DNA of 64,000 nucleotides from positions 124,001 to 188,000 of the forward strand of contig NZ_JOIU01000019.1 in NCBI RefSeq assembly GCF_000720135.1, given 5' to 3'. The notes below the pieces were generated by a model. It searched no databases. It was not told the origin of the DNA and was given only the letters and a program-made list of their open reading frames with translations. Source of the stretch: Streptomyces sp. NRRL S-1022 (GTDB taxonomy: Bacteria; Actinomycetota; Actinomycetes; Streptomycetales; Streptomycetaceae). Numbering within the stretch: position 1 is the stretch's first letter; each line of letters begins with the position of its first letter. The position numbers and the translations under genes were made by a program. Positions 8,888 to 18,233 of the stretch are shown in pieces.

Positions 8888-9730
8888 TCAGCGTCCGAAG
8901 CTCGCCAGCTTGGCCCGCAGCTGCAGCACCGACTTGGTGTGGATCTGGCTGACCCGGCTCTCGGTGACACCGAGCACGTTGCCGATCTCGGCGAGGGTCA
9001 GCCCCTCGTAGTAGTACAGGGTCACCACGGTCTTCTCCCGCTCGGGCAGCGTGTTGATCGCCCGCGCCAGGAATCGCCGCAGCTCCCGGTCCTCGGCCAC
9101 CTCCACCGGGTTGTCGGCGGCGGTGTCCTCCAGTGTGTCCATCAGGCTCAGCCGGTCCCCGCCCTCGCCGCCGACGTGCAGCAGCTCCTCCAGCGCGACC
9201 ACGTTGGCCAGCGACAACTGGCTGAACACGGCGTGCAGTTCGTCGACCTCGATGCCCAGCTCGCCGGCGACCTCCCCCTCGGTCGGCGTACGCCGCAGCC
9301 GCGCCTCCAGGGTGGCGTAGGCCCGCTCGACGTTCCGCGCCTTCTGCCGGACCGAGCGGGGGATCCAGTCCAGCGCCCGCAGCTCGTCGATCATCGCGCC
9401 GCGGATCCGGGTGATGGCGTACGTCTCGAACTTGATCTCCCGGTCGATGTCGAACTTCTCGATCGCGTCGATCAGCCCGAACACCCCGGAGGAGACGAAG
9501 TCGGCCTGCTCCACGTTGGGCGGCAGCCCGACGCTCACCCGGCCCGCCACGTACTTGACCAGCGGCGAGTAGTGCAGGATCAGCTGCTCCCGCAGCCGGT
9601 CGTCCCCCGTCGCCTTGTACGACCGCCACAGCTCGTCGAGCGTCGAGGGTGCGGGCGGTCGCACGCTGCCACCGTCGCGGGCGGCTGGGGGGATCGCCGC
9701 CCGGTCGGACCCGGAGGTGTGCTGGGGCAT
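8888..9730 (-). CDS. whiG: sporulation RNA polymerase sigma factor WhiG
   Basis: A 280-residue sigma factor of the FliA/WhiG group that directs early sporulation genes in aerial hyphae (in S. coelicolor, whiH and whiI, among others). Seen: region 2 ([19 protein letters not shown], then [43 protein letters not shown]), region 3, and region 4 ([23 protein letters not shown], then [21 protein letters not shown]). The start [12 protein letters not shown] matches the known WhiG start, with AAGGCGAC as the ribosome site. The known anti-sigma partner RsiG is not in this window. It stands apart from dprA behind a hairpin. Confidence 0.97.
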   Translation of the reverse strand: MPQHTSGSDRAAIPPAARDGGSVRPPAPSTLDELWRSYKATGDDRLREQLILHYSPLVKYVAGRVSVGLPPNVEQADFVSSGVFGLIDAIEKFDIDREIKFETYAITRIRGAMIDELRALDWIPRSVRQKARNVERAYATLEARLRRTPTEGEVAGELGIEVDELHAVFSQLSLANVVALEELLHVGGEGGDRLSLMDTLEDTAADNPVEVAEDRELRRFLARAINTLPEREKTVVTLYYYEGLTLAEIGNVLGVTESRVSQIHTKSVLQLRAKLASFGR

Positions 9731-10042
9731 TCGTCGCCTTGTGCCGTTCTGCCGTGAAGTGCCGTGAAGTGCTGCGGGGTGGGTGGGGTGGGTGGAGGTG
9801 GGCTGCTTGGGTGAGGTGACTGTCTGATGCCGGGTTGGCGCGATCTGCGCCGTCGCCTTTGTGAGCGTAGCGTGACTGAGGTGTCGCGGTGCGCGAACAG
9901 TGCGGCACCACCCGTGCGCGGGGCGCTCGCGTCGGGAGGGTGACCACGGGCCACGAATCGCTCTGCGTGACCGGTCGCGGGCACCAACTCCGGGAAACCC
10001 CAAGGCCGTCGGGGGTTCCCCCGGACGGCCGAACACGGTGGG
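9731..10042. other. whiG upstream region
   Basis: These 312 bases between dprA and whiG presumably hold the whiG promoter. Seen: a 10-bp direct repeat (gccgtgaagt, twice from 9751), a GT-rich run at 9776-9800, and a hairpin at 10004-10030. No coding frame is supported. Confidence 0.5.
10004..10030 (-). terminator. hairpin after dprA
   Basis: Arms ggccgtc and gacggcc, extended by a G-run/C-run with one bulge, start about a dozen bases after the dprA stop. It probably closes the sipZ-to-dprA transcript. Confidence 0.55.
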
Positions 10043-11203
10043 TCAACATGGCGGCCGGCCGCCCCGGACCGAGGTCATCGCCTGGCGTGTCAACTTCCAG
10101 CCGTCGCCATGTCGTTCGACGTAACCAAGTGCTCGGAGTTCGTACAGTCTCGCGATCGCCTCGTCACGGGTGGTGCGCGCGCCGAGCGCGATCTCGTCGG
10201 CGGGGGCGGCGCGGTTGCCGGGCAGGGCGGCGAGGACGGTTCGCGCGGCCGGTTCCAGCAGGTCACGCGGGAGGACGGGGCCCCGCCGGGGCGGCGCCAG
10301 ATCACCCATCTCGCCCACGAGTTCGACGACCTCCGTGGCGTCGGTGACCAGGGTGGCCTCGCCGCGCAGCAGTTCGTGCACGCCTGCGGAGAGGGCGCTG
10401 GTGACCGGGCCGGGTACGCCCATGGTGTACCGGCCGAGGCGCTGGGCGGCCCGCGCGGTGGCCAGCGAGCCGCTGCGGCAGGCCGCCTCCACGACGACGG
10501 TGCCCCTGGTGAGCGCGGCGATGACCCGGTTGCGGAGGATGAACCGGCTGGGGGTCGGGTGGTCGCCCGGCGGCAGCTCGCCCACGACCAGCCCCTGGTC
10601 GGCGATCCGGCCGATCAGGGCGGCGTGGCCGCGGGGGTAGGGCTGGTCGACACCGCAGGCCAGGACGGCGACGGTGGCACCGCGGGCGGCGAGGGCGCCC
10701 CGGTGGGCCGACCCGTCGATCCCGTAGGCGCCGCCCGACACGACGACCCAGCCGCGTTCGGCGAGTCCGGAGGCGAGGGTGGCCGCGGCGTGGGTGCCGT
10801 ACTCGGTGCAGGCGCGGGCGCCCACGACGGCCACGGAGCGCAGCGCCCACATCCGCAGGTGCGGCCGGCCGCGCACCCACAGTCCGAGGGGCCGGGCGTC
10901 CCCCAGGTCGTCGAGCTGCGCGGGCCACTCTCCGTCCCCCGGGCACACGAACCGCGCCCCGGTGGCCCGGGCGGCCTCCAGGTCCCGCTCCGGCTCGGCC
11001 CGCCGGGCCCGCGCGACGAGTCCCGCCCACCGGCTCGCGCTCACCCCCGGCAACGCGTCCCCACCGCACCGCAGCCGCCGCACCACCTCCCCCACCCCGA
11101 ACTCCCGCACCCACCGCCCCCCAACCTCGTCCCCCGGCTCCACCACCCGCCCGAGAAAGACCCGCCCGAGGCGCTCGGCGCCGGGTTCCTCCTCGCCCGT
11201 CAT
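10043..11203 (-). CDS. dprA: DNA-processing protein DprA
   Basis: A DNA-binding protein that loads RecA on incoming single strands in transformable bacteria; its role in Streptomyces is unclear. The 386-residue frame has an N-terminal SAM-like part and a central Rossmann fold with SVAVVGARACTEYGTHAA, VVSGGAYGIDGSAHRGALAA, ACGVDQPYPR, SRFILRNRVIAALTRGTVVV and AACRSGSLATARAAQRLGR. A C-terminal winged-helix (DML1-like) domain starts around residue 310. Its ATG overlaps the comM stop (ATGA), indicating coupled translation. Confidence 0.95.
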   Translation of the reverse strand: MTGEEEPGAERLGRVFLGRVVEPGDEVGGRWVREFGVGEVVRRLRCGGDALPGVSASRWAGLVARARRAEPERDLEAARATGARFVCPGDGEWPAQLDDLGDARPLGLWVRGRPHLRMWALRSVAVVGARACTEYGTHAAATLASGLAERGWVVVSGGAYGIDGSAHRGALAARGATVAVLACGVDQPYPRGHAALIGRIADQGLVVGELPPGDHPTPSRFILRNRVIAALTRGTVVVEAACRSGSLATARAAQRLGRYTMGVPGPVTSALSAGVHELLRGEATLVTDATEVVELVGEMGDLAPPRRGPVLPRDLLEPAARTVLAALPGNRAAPADEIALGARTTRDEAIARLYELRALGYVERHGDGWKLTRQAMTSVRGGRPPC

Positions 11204-12825
11204 GTCAGGGCCCCGATGGCCATCGGCACCCCCCGGGGGACTCCGGTGCGCAGCTGCAGGGCCAGGGCGACGTCGGTCGCGTCCGGGCGGTCGTGTCCGA
11301 CGAGGTCGGCGACCGTCCAGGCGACGCGCAGGACGCGGTCGATGCCGCGGGCGGTGAGCACGCCCCGTTCCAGGTTGCGTTCCGCCTCGTCCATCGCCCC
11401 GGTGACGGCGTGGTACCGGCTGCGCAGTTCGCGGCCCGGCACCTCGCTGTTGGTGCGCCACGGGGTGCCGGCGAGACGGGCCGCCGCCCGCTCGCGGGCC
11501 TGCCGTACCCGGTCGGCCACGGTCGCCGTGGACTCTCCGCGGGCGCCGGGCTCGGTGAGCTGGGCCCGGGTGACCGGGTCGACCTCGACGCGCAGGTCTA
11601 CCCGGTCCAGCAGCGGTCCGGACAGCCGGGACTGGTACCGGCGGATCGCCGACGGCGGACACTCGCACAGGGAGTCGCGCAGGGAGAACCGTCCGCAGGG
11701 ACAGGGATTGGCGGCCAGGACCATCAGGAACCGGGCCGGGAACCGGACCACGCCGGCGCTGCGTGCGATGACGACGTGTCCCGACTCCAGGGGCTGCCGC
11801 AGCGCGTCGAGGGTCTGGCCGTGGAACTCGGGTGCCTCGTCGAGGAACAGCACACCGCGGTGGGCGAGGGACACCGCCCCGGGGCGGGCGACGCCCGGGC
11901 CGCCGCCGACGAGTGACTGCATCGTGGCCGAGTGGTGCGGGGCGCAGTAGGGCGCGACGTCGATGAGCGGCTTGCCCGGGGGCAGCAGTCCGGCGACCGA
12001 GTGCACGGCCGTGACTTCCAGCGAGTCTTCCCGGCTGAGCCGGGGGAGGACGGCGGGCAGGCGTTCGGCGAGCATGGTCTTGCCCGCGCCGGGCGGCCCC
12101 TCCAGGAAGAGGTGGTGTCCGCCGGCGGCGGCCACCTCCACGGCCGTACGGGCGGAGATCTGTCCCACGACGTCCGCCAGGTCGTGGTCGTGGTCGTGCT
12201 GTGCGGCGCCGATGCTGTGCATGCCGGTGGCGGCGCCCGTGCCCGGTACCCGAAGCCCGGCCAGGAGGGGATCGGGACGTCCCTGTTCGTCCGGTGCCTC
12301 GTCGGGTACGGGCTCCTCGGTCAGGACCGCGATGAGCTGCCGCAGACTGCGCACGCCCAGCACGGACACGCCGGGGACCAGCGCGGCCTCGGCGGCAGCG
12401 CATTGGGGAACGACCACCTGTTCGTATCCCGCGTCGGCCGCCGCGAGGACGGCCGGCAGGATGCCCCGCACGGGGCGCACCCGGCCGTCCAGGCCCAGCT
12501 CTCCGATCATGACGATGTCGGCGAGGACCCGGGGATCGATCCGCTCGGCGGCGCCGAGCACCGCGCAGGCGACGGCGAGGTCGAAGCCCGAGCCGGCTTT
12601 GGGGACCGAGGCCGGGCTGAGTCCGACGGTGAGCTTCTTCTGCGGCCACTCGCCGCCCGAGTTCACCACCGCCGCCCGCACCCGGTCCCGGCTTTCGGTC
12701 AGGCTTTTGTCCGGGAGGCCCACCAGGGTGAAGGCGGCGACGCCGGGTTCGAGGTCGGCCTGGACCTCGACGACCACGCCCTCGACGCCGACCAGGGCCA
12801 CGGAGCACGTACGGGCGAAGGCCAT
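11200..12825 (-). CDS. comM: ComM/YifB-family Mg-chelatase-like AAA+ helicase
   Basis: A 541-residue AAA+ ATPase. The N-terminal Lon-like domain contains GLPDKSLTESRDRVRAAVVN and DLAVACAVLGA. The ATPase core has Walker A (EGPPGAGKTMLAERLP), Walker B near VLFLDEAPEFH, and a Cys-rich ANPCPCGRFSLRDSLCECPP insertion before SRLSGPLLDRVDL. In Vibrio, ComM is a branch-migration helicase for natural transformation; the Streptomyces role is inferred only. It abuts yraN (TGA followed directly by ATG) and overlaps dprA. Confidence 0.95.
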   Translation of the reverse strand: MAFARTCSVALVGVEGVVVEVQADLEPGVAAFTLVGLPDKSLTESRDRVRAAVVNSGGEWPQKKLTVGLSPASVPKAGSGFDLAVACAVLGAAERIDPRVLADIVMIGELGLDGRVRPVRGILPAVLAAADAGYEQVVVPQCAAAEAALVPGVSVLGVRSLRQLIAVLTEEPVPDEAPDEQGRPDPLLAGLRVPGTGAATGMHSIGAAQHDHDHDLADVVGQISARTAVEVAAAGGHHLFLEGPPGAGKTMLAERLPAVLPRLSREDSLEVTAVHSVAGLLPPGKPLIDVAPYCAPHHSATMQSLVGGGPGVARPGAVSLAHRGVLFLDEAPEFHGQTLDALRQPLESGHVVIARSAGVVRFPARFLMVLAANPCPCGRFSLRDSLCECPPSAIRRYQSRLSGPLLDRVDLRVEVDPVTRAQLTEPGARGESTATVADRVRQARERAAARLAGTPWRTNSEVPGRELRSRYHAVTGAMDEAERNLERGVLTARGIDRVLRVAWTVADLVGHDRPDATDVALALQLRTGVPRGVPMAIGALT

Positions 12826-13188
12826 TCAGGCCACCCCCCGCGCGTGTTCGACGGACGGGGCGCCGCGCCGGGGCAGGAGGACGCCGACGAGGTCGATGCG
12901 GACGCCACCCGGCGGGGCTCCTCCGTGGGCCTGGATCCAGCGCCCGGCCAGTTCGCGGAGCCGGGCCGCCTTCTCGGGGGTCACCGCGGCCATCGGGTGT
13001 TCGTACTCCCCGCCCGTGCGGGTCTTCACCTCGCAGACGACCAGCGCGTCCCCGTCCCGCGCCACGATGTCGATCTCGCCGGACCGTCCGCAGCGCCAGT
13101 TGCGCTCCAGGATCGTCATACCGGCCTCGGCGAGCCGCCGGGCGGCCAGGTCCTCGCCGTACCTGCCGATTGCTTCTCGTGCGTTCAT
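12826..13188 (-). CDS. YraN/UPF0102 nuclease-fold protein
   Basis: A 120-residue member of the UPF0102 family with the restriction-endonuclease-like fold: [39 protein letters not shown] and VVCEVKTR. The E-I-D and E-V-K residues are the predicted PD-(D/E)xK core. In most actinobacteria it lies beside comM and dprA, as here, suggesting a DNA-processing role that remains unproven. The GA-rich region before the ATG (GAGGTGCCGAC) can serve as ribosome-binding site. Confidence 0.92.
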   Translation of the reverse strand: MNAREAIGRYGEDLAARRLAEAGMTILERNWRCGRSGEIDIVARDGDALVVCEVKTRTGGEYEHPMAAVTPEKAARLRELAGRWIQAHGGAPPGGVRIDLVGVLLPRRGAPSVEHARGVA

Positions 13189-13314
13189 GTCGGCACCTCC
13201 TCAGGCGCCAACCGTCACGCATCCCGCCCACCGGTGTTGATCTTGGTGGACGACCCGGCGGTTGTGGAAAACTCCCTCACCCGGGAGGGCGGACGTCACC
13301 CGGGAGAGCGGGCG

Positions 13315-13623
13315 TCACCCGCCCGGCAGCTCCAGGTCGCTCTTGTTCAGCTCCTCGATGTTCACGTCCTTGAACGTAAGGACCCGGACCTGCTTGACGA
13401 AGCGAGCCGGCCGGTACATGTCCCAGACCCAGGCATCGGCCATGGTGACCTCGAAGAACACCTCTCCCTGAACCGAATGCACCTGCATCTCGTAGTCGTT
13501 GGTGAGGTAGAACCGTCGCTCGGTCTCGATCACGTATTTGAACAGACCGACGACATCTCGGTACTCCCGGTAGAGCTTCAGCTCCATCTCGGTCTCGTAC
13601 TTTTCGAGGTCCTCGGCGCTCAT
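13315..13623 (-). CDS. DUF2469-family protein
   Basis: A 102-residue acidic protein starting MSAEDLEKYETEMELKLYRE, with the highly conserved EYRDVVGLFKYVIETERRFYLTND and DAWVWDMYRPARFVKQVRVL stretches of the actinobacterial DUF2469 family. No enzymatic motif is evident and its function is unknown. It sits between the NUDIX gene and yraN in the sipZ operon. The start is preceded by AAGGGGAACATGCC-type purines. Confidence 0.9.
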   Translation of the reverse strand: MSAEDLEKYETEMELKLYREYRDVVGLFKYVIETERRFYLTNDYEMQVHSVQGEVFFEVTMADAWVWDMYRPARFVKQVRVLTFKDVNIEELNKSDLELPGG

Positions 13624-13679
13624 GGCATGTTCCCCTTCAGCCGTGCGATCCCCCCATTGTGCGCCAGTCCCGGTGCCCC

Positions 13680-14210
13680 TCAGACGATTTCCGTGTCGAG
13701 GGTCACGGGCGTGGCCGGGGGACCTTCGACGAGCAGCGTGCGCAGCAGCTCGGCGAGTCTGGTCGGATACACCGTCTCATGTGCCCGGGTCAGTTCCTGA
13801 CACGTCCACCAGCGCGCTCCGGCGACACTGCGCCGCTCCAGCTCCGTCAGCCCCGTGGCCGCGGTCGCCGTCTGGGTCGTACGGGCCAGGTAGTACCACT
13901 CGTCCTGGTCCCAGCGGCGCCCCGCGAACGGGAACGAGCACCGCCGCCGCCAGAGCACGGGGCCCAGCCGGACGTCGGTGATGCCGGTCTCCTCGGCGAG
14001 TTCCCGCAGCGCGGCCTCCTCGCGCGTCTCGGCGCCCTCCAGGCCGCCGCCGGGCGTGAACCACCAGTCGTCGGCCGGGTCGTCCGGCTCGTGGCCGTGC
14101 AGGAGCAGGATGCGGTCGTCCGGGTCGAGGAGTACCACCCGGGCCACCTTGCGCAGCCCGCCTCCGGTGTCGTGCGCCTGACCCGCCGGCCGTGTGGCGT
14201 CAGCGGGCAC
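13680..14210 (-). CDS. NUDIX hydrolase
   Basis: A 176-residue protein with a perfect Nudix box in GGLEGAETREEAALRELAEE followed by TGI (G-x5-E-x7-R-E-x2-E-E-x-G). The catalytic glutamates are therefore intact; likely substrates are nucleoside diphosphate derivatives, but specificity cannot be read. Started at the GTG at 14210, it overlaps the end of sipZ by 11 bases. It is the second gene of the sipZ operon. The preceding motif WWFTPGGG is typical of the family. Confidence 0.9.
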   Translation of the reverse strand: MPADATRPAGQAHDTGGGLRKVARVVLLDPDDRILLLHGHEPDDPADDWWFTPGGGLEGAETREEAALRELAEETGITDVRLGPVLWRRRCSFPFAGRRWDQDEWYYLARTTQTATAATGLTELERRSVAGARWWTCQELTRAHETVYPTRLAELLRTLLVEGPPATPVTLDTEIV

Positions 14211-14982
14211 CGGCCGCCTCCGGGCGGGCGGTGCGGGTGCGGGAGCGGTGCAGGCGCCCGGCGATCGGGCCGTACGCGCCGCCACCGAGCACCAGGACCG
14301 CGCCGGCCGCGACCAGCAGCTCGATCGTGCGCAGCGGACCGGGCTGGGAGAGGGCGCCGAGCGTCTCGAAGCCGGTGGGGCGCTTGAGCATGCCCTTCCA
14401 GGGCCAGACCACGGCGTCCACGCGGGCGGACACGGCGGTGCGCGCGACGGTCCCCTTGACCGCGTCGGTGAGGTGGGCGGTGGAGTCCAGGGAGCCCTGG
14501 CGTTCGTCGCCGAGCAGGAACAGCCGGCCCTCGGGCACGGTCACCGTGCCGAAGTTCTTGATCTCGGCCAGGCTGCCCTCGGGCAGGTACGGCTCGTCGA
14601 TCTGCTTGCCGTTGACGGTCAGCTTGCCGTCGGTGCAACAGGAGACGGTGTCACCGCCGACGGCCACCACCCGCTTGACCACCTTGGCGTTGGTGACCCA
14701 GGTCTTGTCCTCGAAGACGACCACGTCACCGCGCCGCACCTCGCCGCCGTCGACGCGCTGGGCGAGCACCCGGTCACCGGCGTCGATGGTGGGGGTCATG
14801 GAGCTGGTGGGCACGGTGTACGGCCGGTAGACCAGCGCTCCCCAGGCGAAGCCGCCGAGGAACAGCACCAGACCCAGCGCCACCGCCAGTCCGGACAGCC
14901 GCTGCCCGAGCCGGCCGCCGGCCGGTGCCGTGCCGGTGCCGCCGCCTTGCGGGGCCGTACGCGTCATGCTCTCGCCACCCAT
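14200..14982 (-). CDS. sipZ: type I signal peptidase SipZ
   Basis: A 260-residue membrane serine peptidase that removes signal peptides from exported proteins. The N-terminal anchor is LAVALGLVLFLGGFAWGALV; the catalytic Ser lies in VPTSSMTPTIDAGDRV and the catalytic Lys in KVVKRVVAVGGD. A second hydrophobic segment near the C-terminus ([19 protein letters not shown]) is the extra anchor known from S. lividans Sip proteins. The box E region reads GDERQGSLDS, somewhat divergent from GDHRxNSxDSR. It is the fourth of the sip cluster and, in S. lividans, heads a separate operon with the genes that follow. An internal ATG at 14967 is an alternative start. Confidence 0.92.
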   Translation of the reverse strand: MGGESMTRTAPQGGGTGTAPAGGRLGQRLSGLAVALGLVLFLGGFAWGALVYRPYTVPTSSMTPTIDAGDRVLAQRVDGGEVRRGDVVVFEDKTWVTNAKVVKRVVAVGGDTVSCCTDGKLTVNGKQIDEPYLPEGSLAEIKNFGTVTVPEGRLFLLGDERQGSLDSTAHLTDAVKGTVARTAVSARVDAVVWPWKGMLKRPTGFETLGALSQPGPLRTIELLVAAGAVLVLGGGAYGPIAGRLHRSRTRTARPEAAGAR

Positions 14983-15045
14983 GGACCCGCACCCTACCCG
15001 GCGGTACCGGACCGGGGCAGCCCCTCTTTCCGCTGCCCGGGGCCG

Positions 15046-16029
15046 TCAGCGGTTCGCGGCCTCCGGCCGGTCCGTACGCCGGCGCCGCCACAGCGCCACC
15101 GGGAGGACCGCCGCGACGGCGATGCCCTGCGGGGCCGCCGTCAGGGATGCGGCCGCGGAGGACTGCCGGTCGAGGCCGGGCTGGTCGAAGGTGTCCGGGA
15201 CCGGCAGGGTGCCCCAGCGGTTGATCGGCCAGGCCTTGACGATGGCGCGTCCCACGACCTTGTCGACGGGCACCATGCCGTGGTTCCTGTCGGACTGGTT
15301 GTACCGGGAGTCGCGGGAGTTCTGACGGTGGTCGCCCATAACCCAGATGTAGCCCTTGGGGACCTTCACCTTGAACTGGCCGCCCTGGTCGTCCACACTG
15401 CACGGCGTGTTGCCCGGGTAGACGAACGGCTCGTTGAGCGCCTTGCCGTTGACCTTCAGCGGGCCGCTGCCCTTGCACTCGACCGTGTCGCCGCCGACTC
15501 CGATCACCCGCTTGATCAGGTCCTTCTCCTCCGCCGACGGCATCAGGCCGATCCAGCTGAGGACCTTCTGCACCGGGTTCGGAGTCGGCGTCGGCTCGCC
15601 CGCGAGCCAGTTGTCCGGGTCGTGGAAGACGACGACCTCGCCGCGCTCGGGCTTGGAGCCGAACCACGGGGTGAGCTTGTCGACCAGGACCCGGTCACCC
15701 TGCTGGAGGGTGTTCTGCATCGAGTCGGACGGGATCGAGAACGCCTGGACGAGGAACGTCTTGATCAGCAGCGCCAGGACCAGCGCGATGCCGATCAGGA
15801 TCGGCAGCTCCTTCCAGAAGGAGCGCGGCTTCCTGGACCGGCGTGCCGCCTCGTCCGTGTCCGCGGCACGGGGCCGCTGCTCGCCGTCCGGTGTGCCGTC
15901 GTCGCCCGCGGCCTGCTCATTCCCGGAGGTCATGGCGCCGTCCGGTACGGGAACGTCCGGCTCCACGGGGTGCCCGCGGTGCTCCTCGCCGTCGTGTCCC
16001 GACCGTGCGCCAACCGCCACATCCCCCAC
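15046..16029 (-). CDS. sipY: type I signal peptidase SipY
   Basis: A 327-residue signal peptidase. The anchor is around residues 73-93 (ELPILIGIALVLALLIKTFL), catalytic Ser in IPSDSMQNTLQQGDRVLVDK, catalytic Lys in DLIKRVIGVGGDTVEC, and box E in GDHRQNSRDSRYNQ. A C-terminal hydrophobic stretch (GIAVAAVLPVALW) followed by RRRR is a likely second anchor. The GTG at 16029 has AGGAG six bases upstream, inside the sipX reading frame; an ATG at 15933 is a weaker alternative. In S. lividans SipY is the major signal peptidase. Confidence 0.93.
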   Translation of the reverse strand: MGDVAVGARSGHDGEEHRGHPVEPDVPVPDGAMTSGNEQAAGDDGTPDGEQRPRAADTDEAARRSRKPRSFWKELPILIGIALVLALLIKTFLVQAFSIPSDSMQNTLQQGDRVLVDKLTPWFGSKPERGEVVVFHDPDNWLAGEPTPTPNPVQKVLSWIGLMPSAEEKDLIKRVIGVGGDTVECKGSGPLKVNGKALNEPFVYPGNTPCSVDDQGGQFKVKVPKGYIWVMGDHRQNSRDSRYNQSDRNHGMVPVDKVVGRAIVKAWPINRWGTLPVPDTFDQPGLDRQSSAAASLTAAPQGIAVAAVLPVALWRRRRTDRPEAANR

Positions 16030-17008
16030 GCCAACTCCTCACTCTGTGCCGCCGCCTGCCCCGCACGCGGTGCAGGCCCACCACTCCCATAACGAGCGGG
16101 AGTTCCGCAGGGGTCGGGAGGTGGGTCGTTCCGTTCGGATTCTCGTAGGCAACCCTATGCGACGGCTGGGGAGCAGCGGTCGTTCCCGACACCGAGTCGG
16201 TGACGCTTGCAAAGGTTTTAGGTTCTTCCAGACGCGTCCAGTGCCCGAGGGGCCAGCCAATGACCATGGCCCGGCCGACCACCGAGTCCTCGGAGACCGT
16301 GCCGCCGTAGGGCGTGTCCTGGTGGGAGCGGGAGTCCGCGGAGTTGCCCCGGTGGTCGCCCATCATCCACAGCCGGCCCTTGGGGACGGTGATGTCGAAG
16401 GGCATGGTGGACGGCACGTCCCCCGGGTACAGGTAGTCGCCCTCGGTGAGCGGGACGCCGTTGACGGTGACGCGGCCTTGCGCGTCGCAGCACTTGACGT
16501 GGTCCCCGCCGACTCCGATGACCCGCTTGATCAGGTCTTTCTCGTTGTCGGACGGCAGCAGGCCGATGAAGGTGAGGCCCTCTTTGAACTGCTTGACCAC
16601 GACGGGGTCGTTCTTCTTGGCGGTCTGCTCCCCCGCGAGCCAGCCGCCCGGGTCGTGGAAGACGACGACGTCCCCGCGCTGCGGCTTGGAGCCGAACCAC
16701 GGGGTGAACTTGTCGACCAGGACCCGGTCACCGATCCGGATGGTCTGTTCCATGGACCCGGACGGGATCACGAACGCCTGGACGAGGAACGTCTTCAGCA
16801 CGAGCGCGATGAGGACGGCGACACCGACCAGCAGGGGGATCTCCCGGACGGCCGACCGTCTGCGCTTGCGCTTGACCTTGCGCTGGAGTTTGCGGCGCTC
16901 CGCGCGCGTGCGGCCACCGCCGGGCGCGGAGGTGCGGCGCGAGCCGGTGGGCAGCAGGTTGTCGGCGGGCGTGACGGGCACGCCGCGCGGTTTGCCGCGG
17001 TTACCCAT
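15917..17008 (-). CDS. sipX: type I signal peptidase SipX
   Basis: A 363-residue signal peptidase with a basic N-terminus (RKVKRKRRRSAVREI) before the anchor LLVGVAVLIALVLKTFL. Catalytic Ser in VIPSGSMEQTIRIGDRVLVD, Lys in DLIKRVIGVGGDHVKC, box E GDHRGNSADSR. The C-terminal 40 residues are Arg/Gly-rich and lie over the start of sipY in another frame; the overlap is 113 bases. The start overlaps the sipW stop by 8 bases. The tail is longer than I recall for SipX elsewhere, so a missed frameshift or a relaxed C-terminus is possible. Confidence 0.9.
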   Translation of the reverse strand: MGNRGKPRGVPVTPADNLLPTGSRRTSAPGGGRTRAERRKLQRKVKRKRRRSAVREIPLLVGVAVLIALVLKTFLVQAFVIPSGSMEQTIRIGDRVLVDKFTPWFGSKPQRGDVVVFHDPGGWLAGEQTAKKNDPVVVKQFKEGLTFIGLLPSDNEKDLIKRVIGVGGDHVKCCDAQGRVTVNGVPLTEGDYLYPGDVPSTMPFDITVPKGRLWMMGDHRGNSADSRSHQDTPYGGTVSEDSVVGRAMVIGWPLGHWTRLEEPKTFASVTDSVSGTTAAPQPSHRVAYENPNGTTHLPTPAELPLVMGVVGLHRVRGRRRHRVRSWRGGCGGWRTVGTRRRGAPRAPRGAGRSRTGRRHDLRE

Positions 17009-17702
17009 GGGCGCCCCCCGCGGGGGCGGCGGGCACGCGCGCGTAGGCGGACGGCCGGGTCAGACGCGTCCAGTGGGAGTACGGCCACACGATCCAGTCG
17101 GCCCGGCCGATGACGTCGCCGACGGGGATCATGCCGCCGCCGGGCGAGCCGAGGTGGTCACGGGAGTCGCTGGAGTCGCCGCGGTGGTCGCCGAGGACGA
17201 ACAGACGGCCGGGGGGCACGGCGACGTCGAAGGGCACACTGGAGGCGCTGTCCCCGGGATAGAGGAACGCCGTCTCGTCGACCGGCCGGCCGTTCACCTC
17301 GATCCTCCCGTTCCTGTCGCAGCACACCACATGGTCTCCCCCCACACCGACCACGCGCTTGATGTAGTCGGCGTCCCCGAAATACCCGGTGCCGTCGAAC
17401 ACAATCACGTCACCGCGACGGGGCTGGGCACCGAAACGGTACGCGACCTTGTTTACGAGAACGCGGTCCCCGATCCTCAAACCCCGCTCCATGGATCCGC
17501 TCGGAATCTCGAACGGCTGCACCACGAAGGCGTTGAGGAGCAGCAGGAACGCCAGGCCGGCGAGGGCGGCGAGGGTGATCCGGCCGCCCGGGAGCCGGTC
17601 GGCGACCCGCGACACCAACGCGAAACGCGACCGGCCCTCCGGCCCCGGAGTACCGGGAGGGGAGGAGCGGTCGCGTTCCGTCGGCTGTGCTTCGGTGTCC
17701 AT
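17001..17702 (-). CDS. sipW: type I signal peptidase SipW
   Basis: A 233-residue signal peptidase, first of the sip cluster and 45 bases downstream of rplS. The anchor is RITLAALAGLAFLLLLNAFV; catalytic Ser in EIPSGSMERGLRIGDRVLVN, Lys in DYIKRVVGVGGDHVVC, box E GDHRGDSSDSRDH. Unlike the other three it ends without a C-terminal hydrophobic helix, matching the single-anchor SipW of S. lividans. The ATG at 17702 begins the hydrophilic cytoplasmic lead. Confidence 0.93.
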   Translation of the reverse strand: MDTEAQPTERDRSSPPGTPGPEGRSRFALVSRVADRLPGGRITLAALAGLAFLLLLNAFVVQPFEIPSGSMERGLRIGDRVLVNKVAYRFGAQPRRGDVIVFDGTGYFGDADYIKRVVGVGGDHVVCCDRNGRIEVNGRPVDETAFLYPGDSASSVPFDVAVPPGRLFVLGDHRGDSSDSRDHLGSPGGGMIPVGDVIGRADWIVWPYSHWTRLTRPSAYARVPAAPAGGAHG

Positions 17703-17747
17703 CGGAGCCAGATGCTATCCGGCTCCGCTGTGACCCCGGGAAAGCGC

Positions 17748-18098
17748 TCAGTTCTCGCGCTTCTCCTTGATCTTCGCGGCCTTGCCGCGCAGGTCACGGA
17801 GGTAGTACAGCTTGGCGCGGCGCACGTCACCACGGGTGACCAGCTCGATCTTCTCGACGATCGGGGTGTGCACCGGGAAGGTGCGCTCGACGCCGACGGA
17901 GAACGAGACCTTGCGGACCGTGAAGGTCTCGCGGACACCGGAGCCCTGGCGGCGGATGACAACGCCCTTGAACTGCTGCACACGGGAGCGGTTGCCCTCG
18001 ATGACGCGGACGTGGACGTTGACGGTGTCACCCGGACGGAAGGCCGGGATGTCGCTGCGCAGCGACGCGGAGTCGACGGAGTCGAGCAGGTGAGACAT
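17748..18098 (-). CDS. rplS: 50S ribosomal protein L19
   Basis: A 116-residue protein at the subunit interface. Sequence includes [52 protein letters not shown] and [20 protein letters not shown], all canonical L19. The ATG at 18098 gives the family length, with GAGGAAAG upstream. It is separated from trmD by 135 bases and is followed closely by sipW. Confidence 0.97.
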   Translation of the reverse strand: MSHLLDSVDSASLRSDIPAFRPGDTVNVHVRVIEGNRSRVQQFKGVVIRRQGSGVRETFTVRKVSFSVGVERTFPVHTPIVEKIELVTRGDVRRAKLYYLRDLRGKAAKIKEKREN

Positions 18099-18233
18099 TT
18101 CGTCTGCTTTCCTCGCTGATGCCACAGGTCATCAACGGAAACTAGGGTTCCAAGAGGTCTGCCGTGCGGGTCGGGGCGGGCGTCGTGTCCCCCTGTGGCA
18201 GGGGCGCACACCGGACGGGCGCACAACAGCGGT

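Noticed and set aside
10043..13231. Single 1062-codon frame apparently joining yraN, comM and dprA
   Set aside because: Only its last 387 codons are real (dprA). The upstream part is an alternative-frame reading of comM and yraN, both of which have their own conserved frames and starts.
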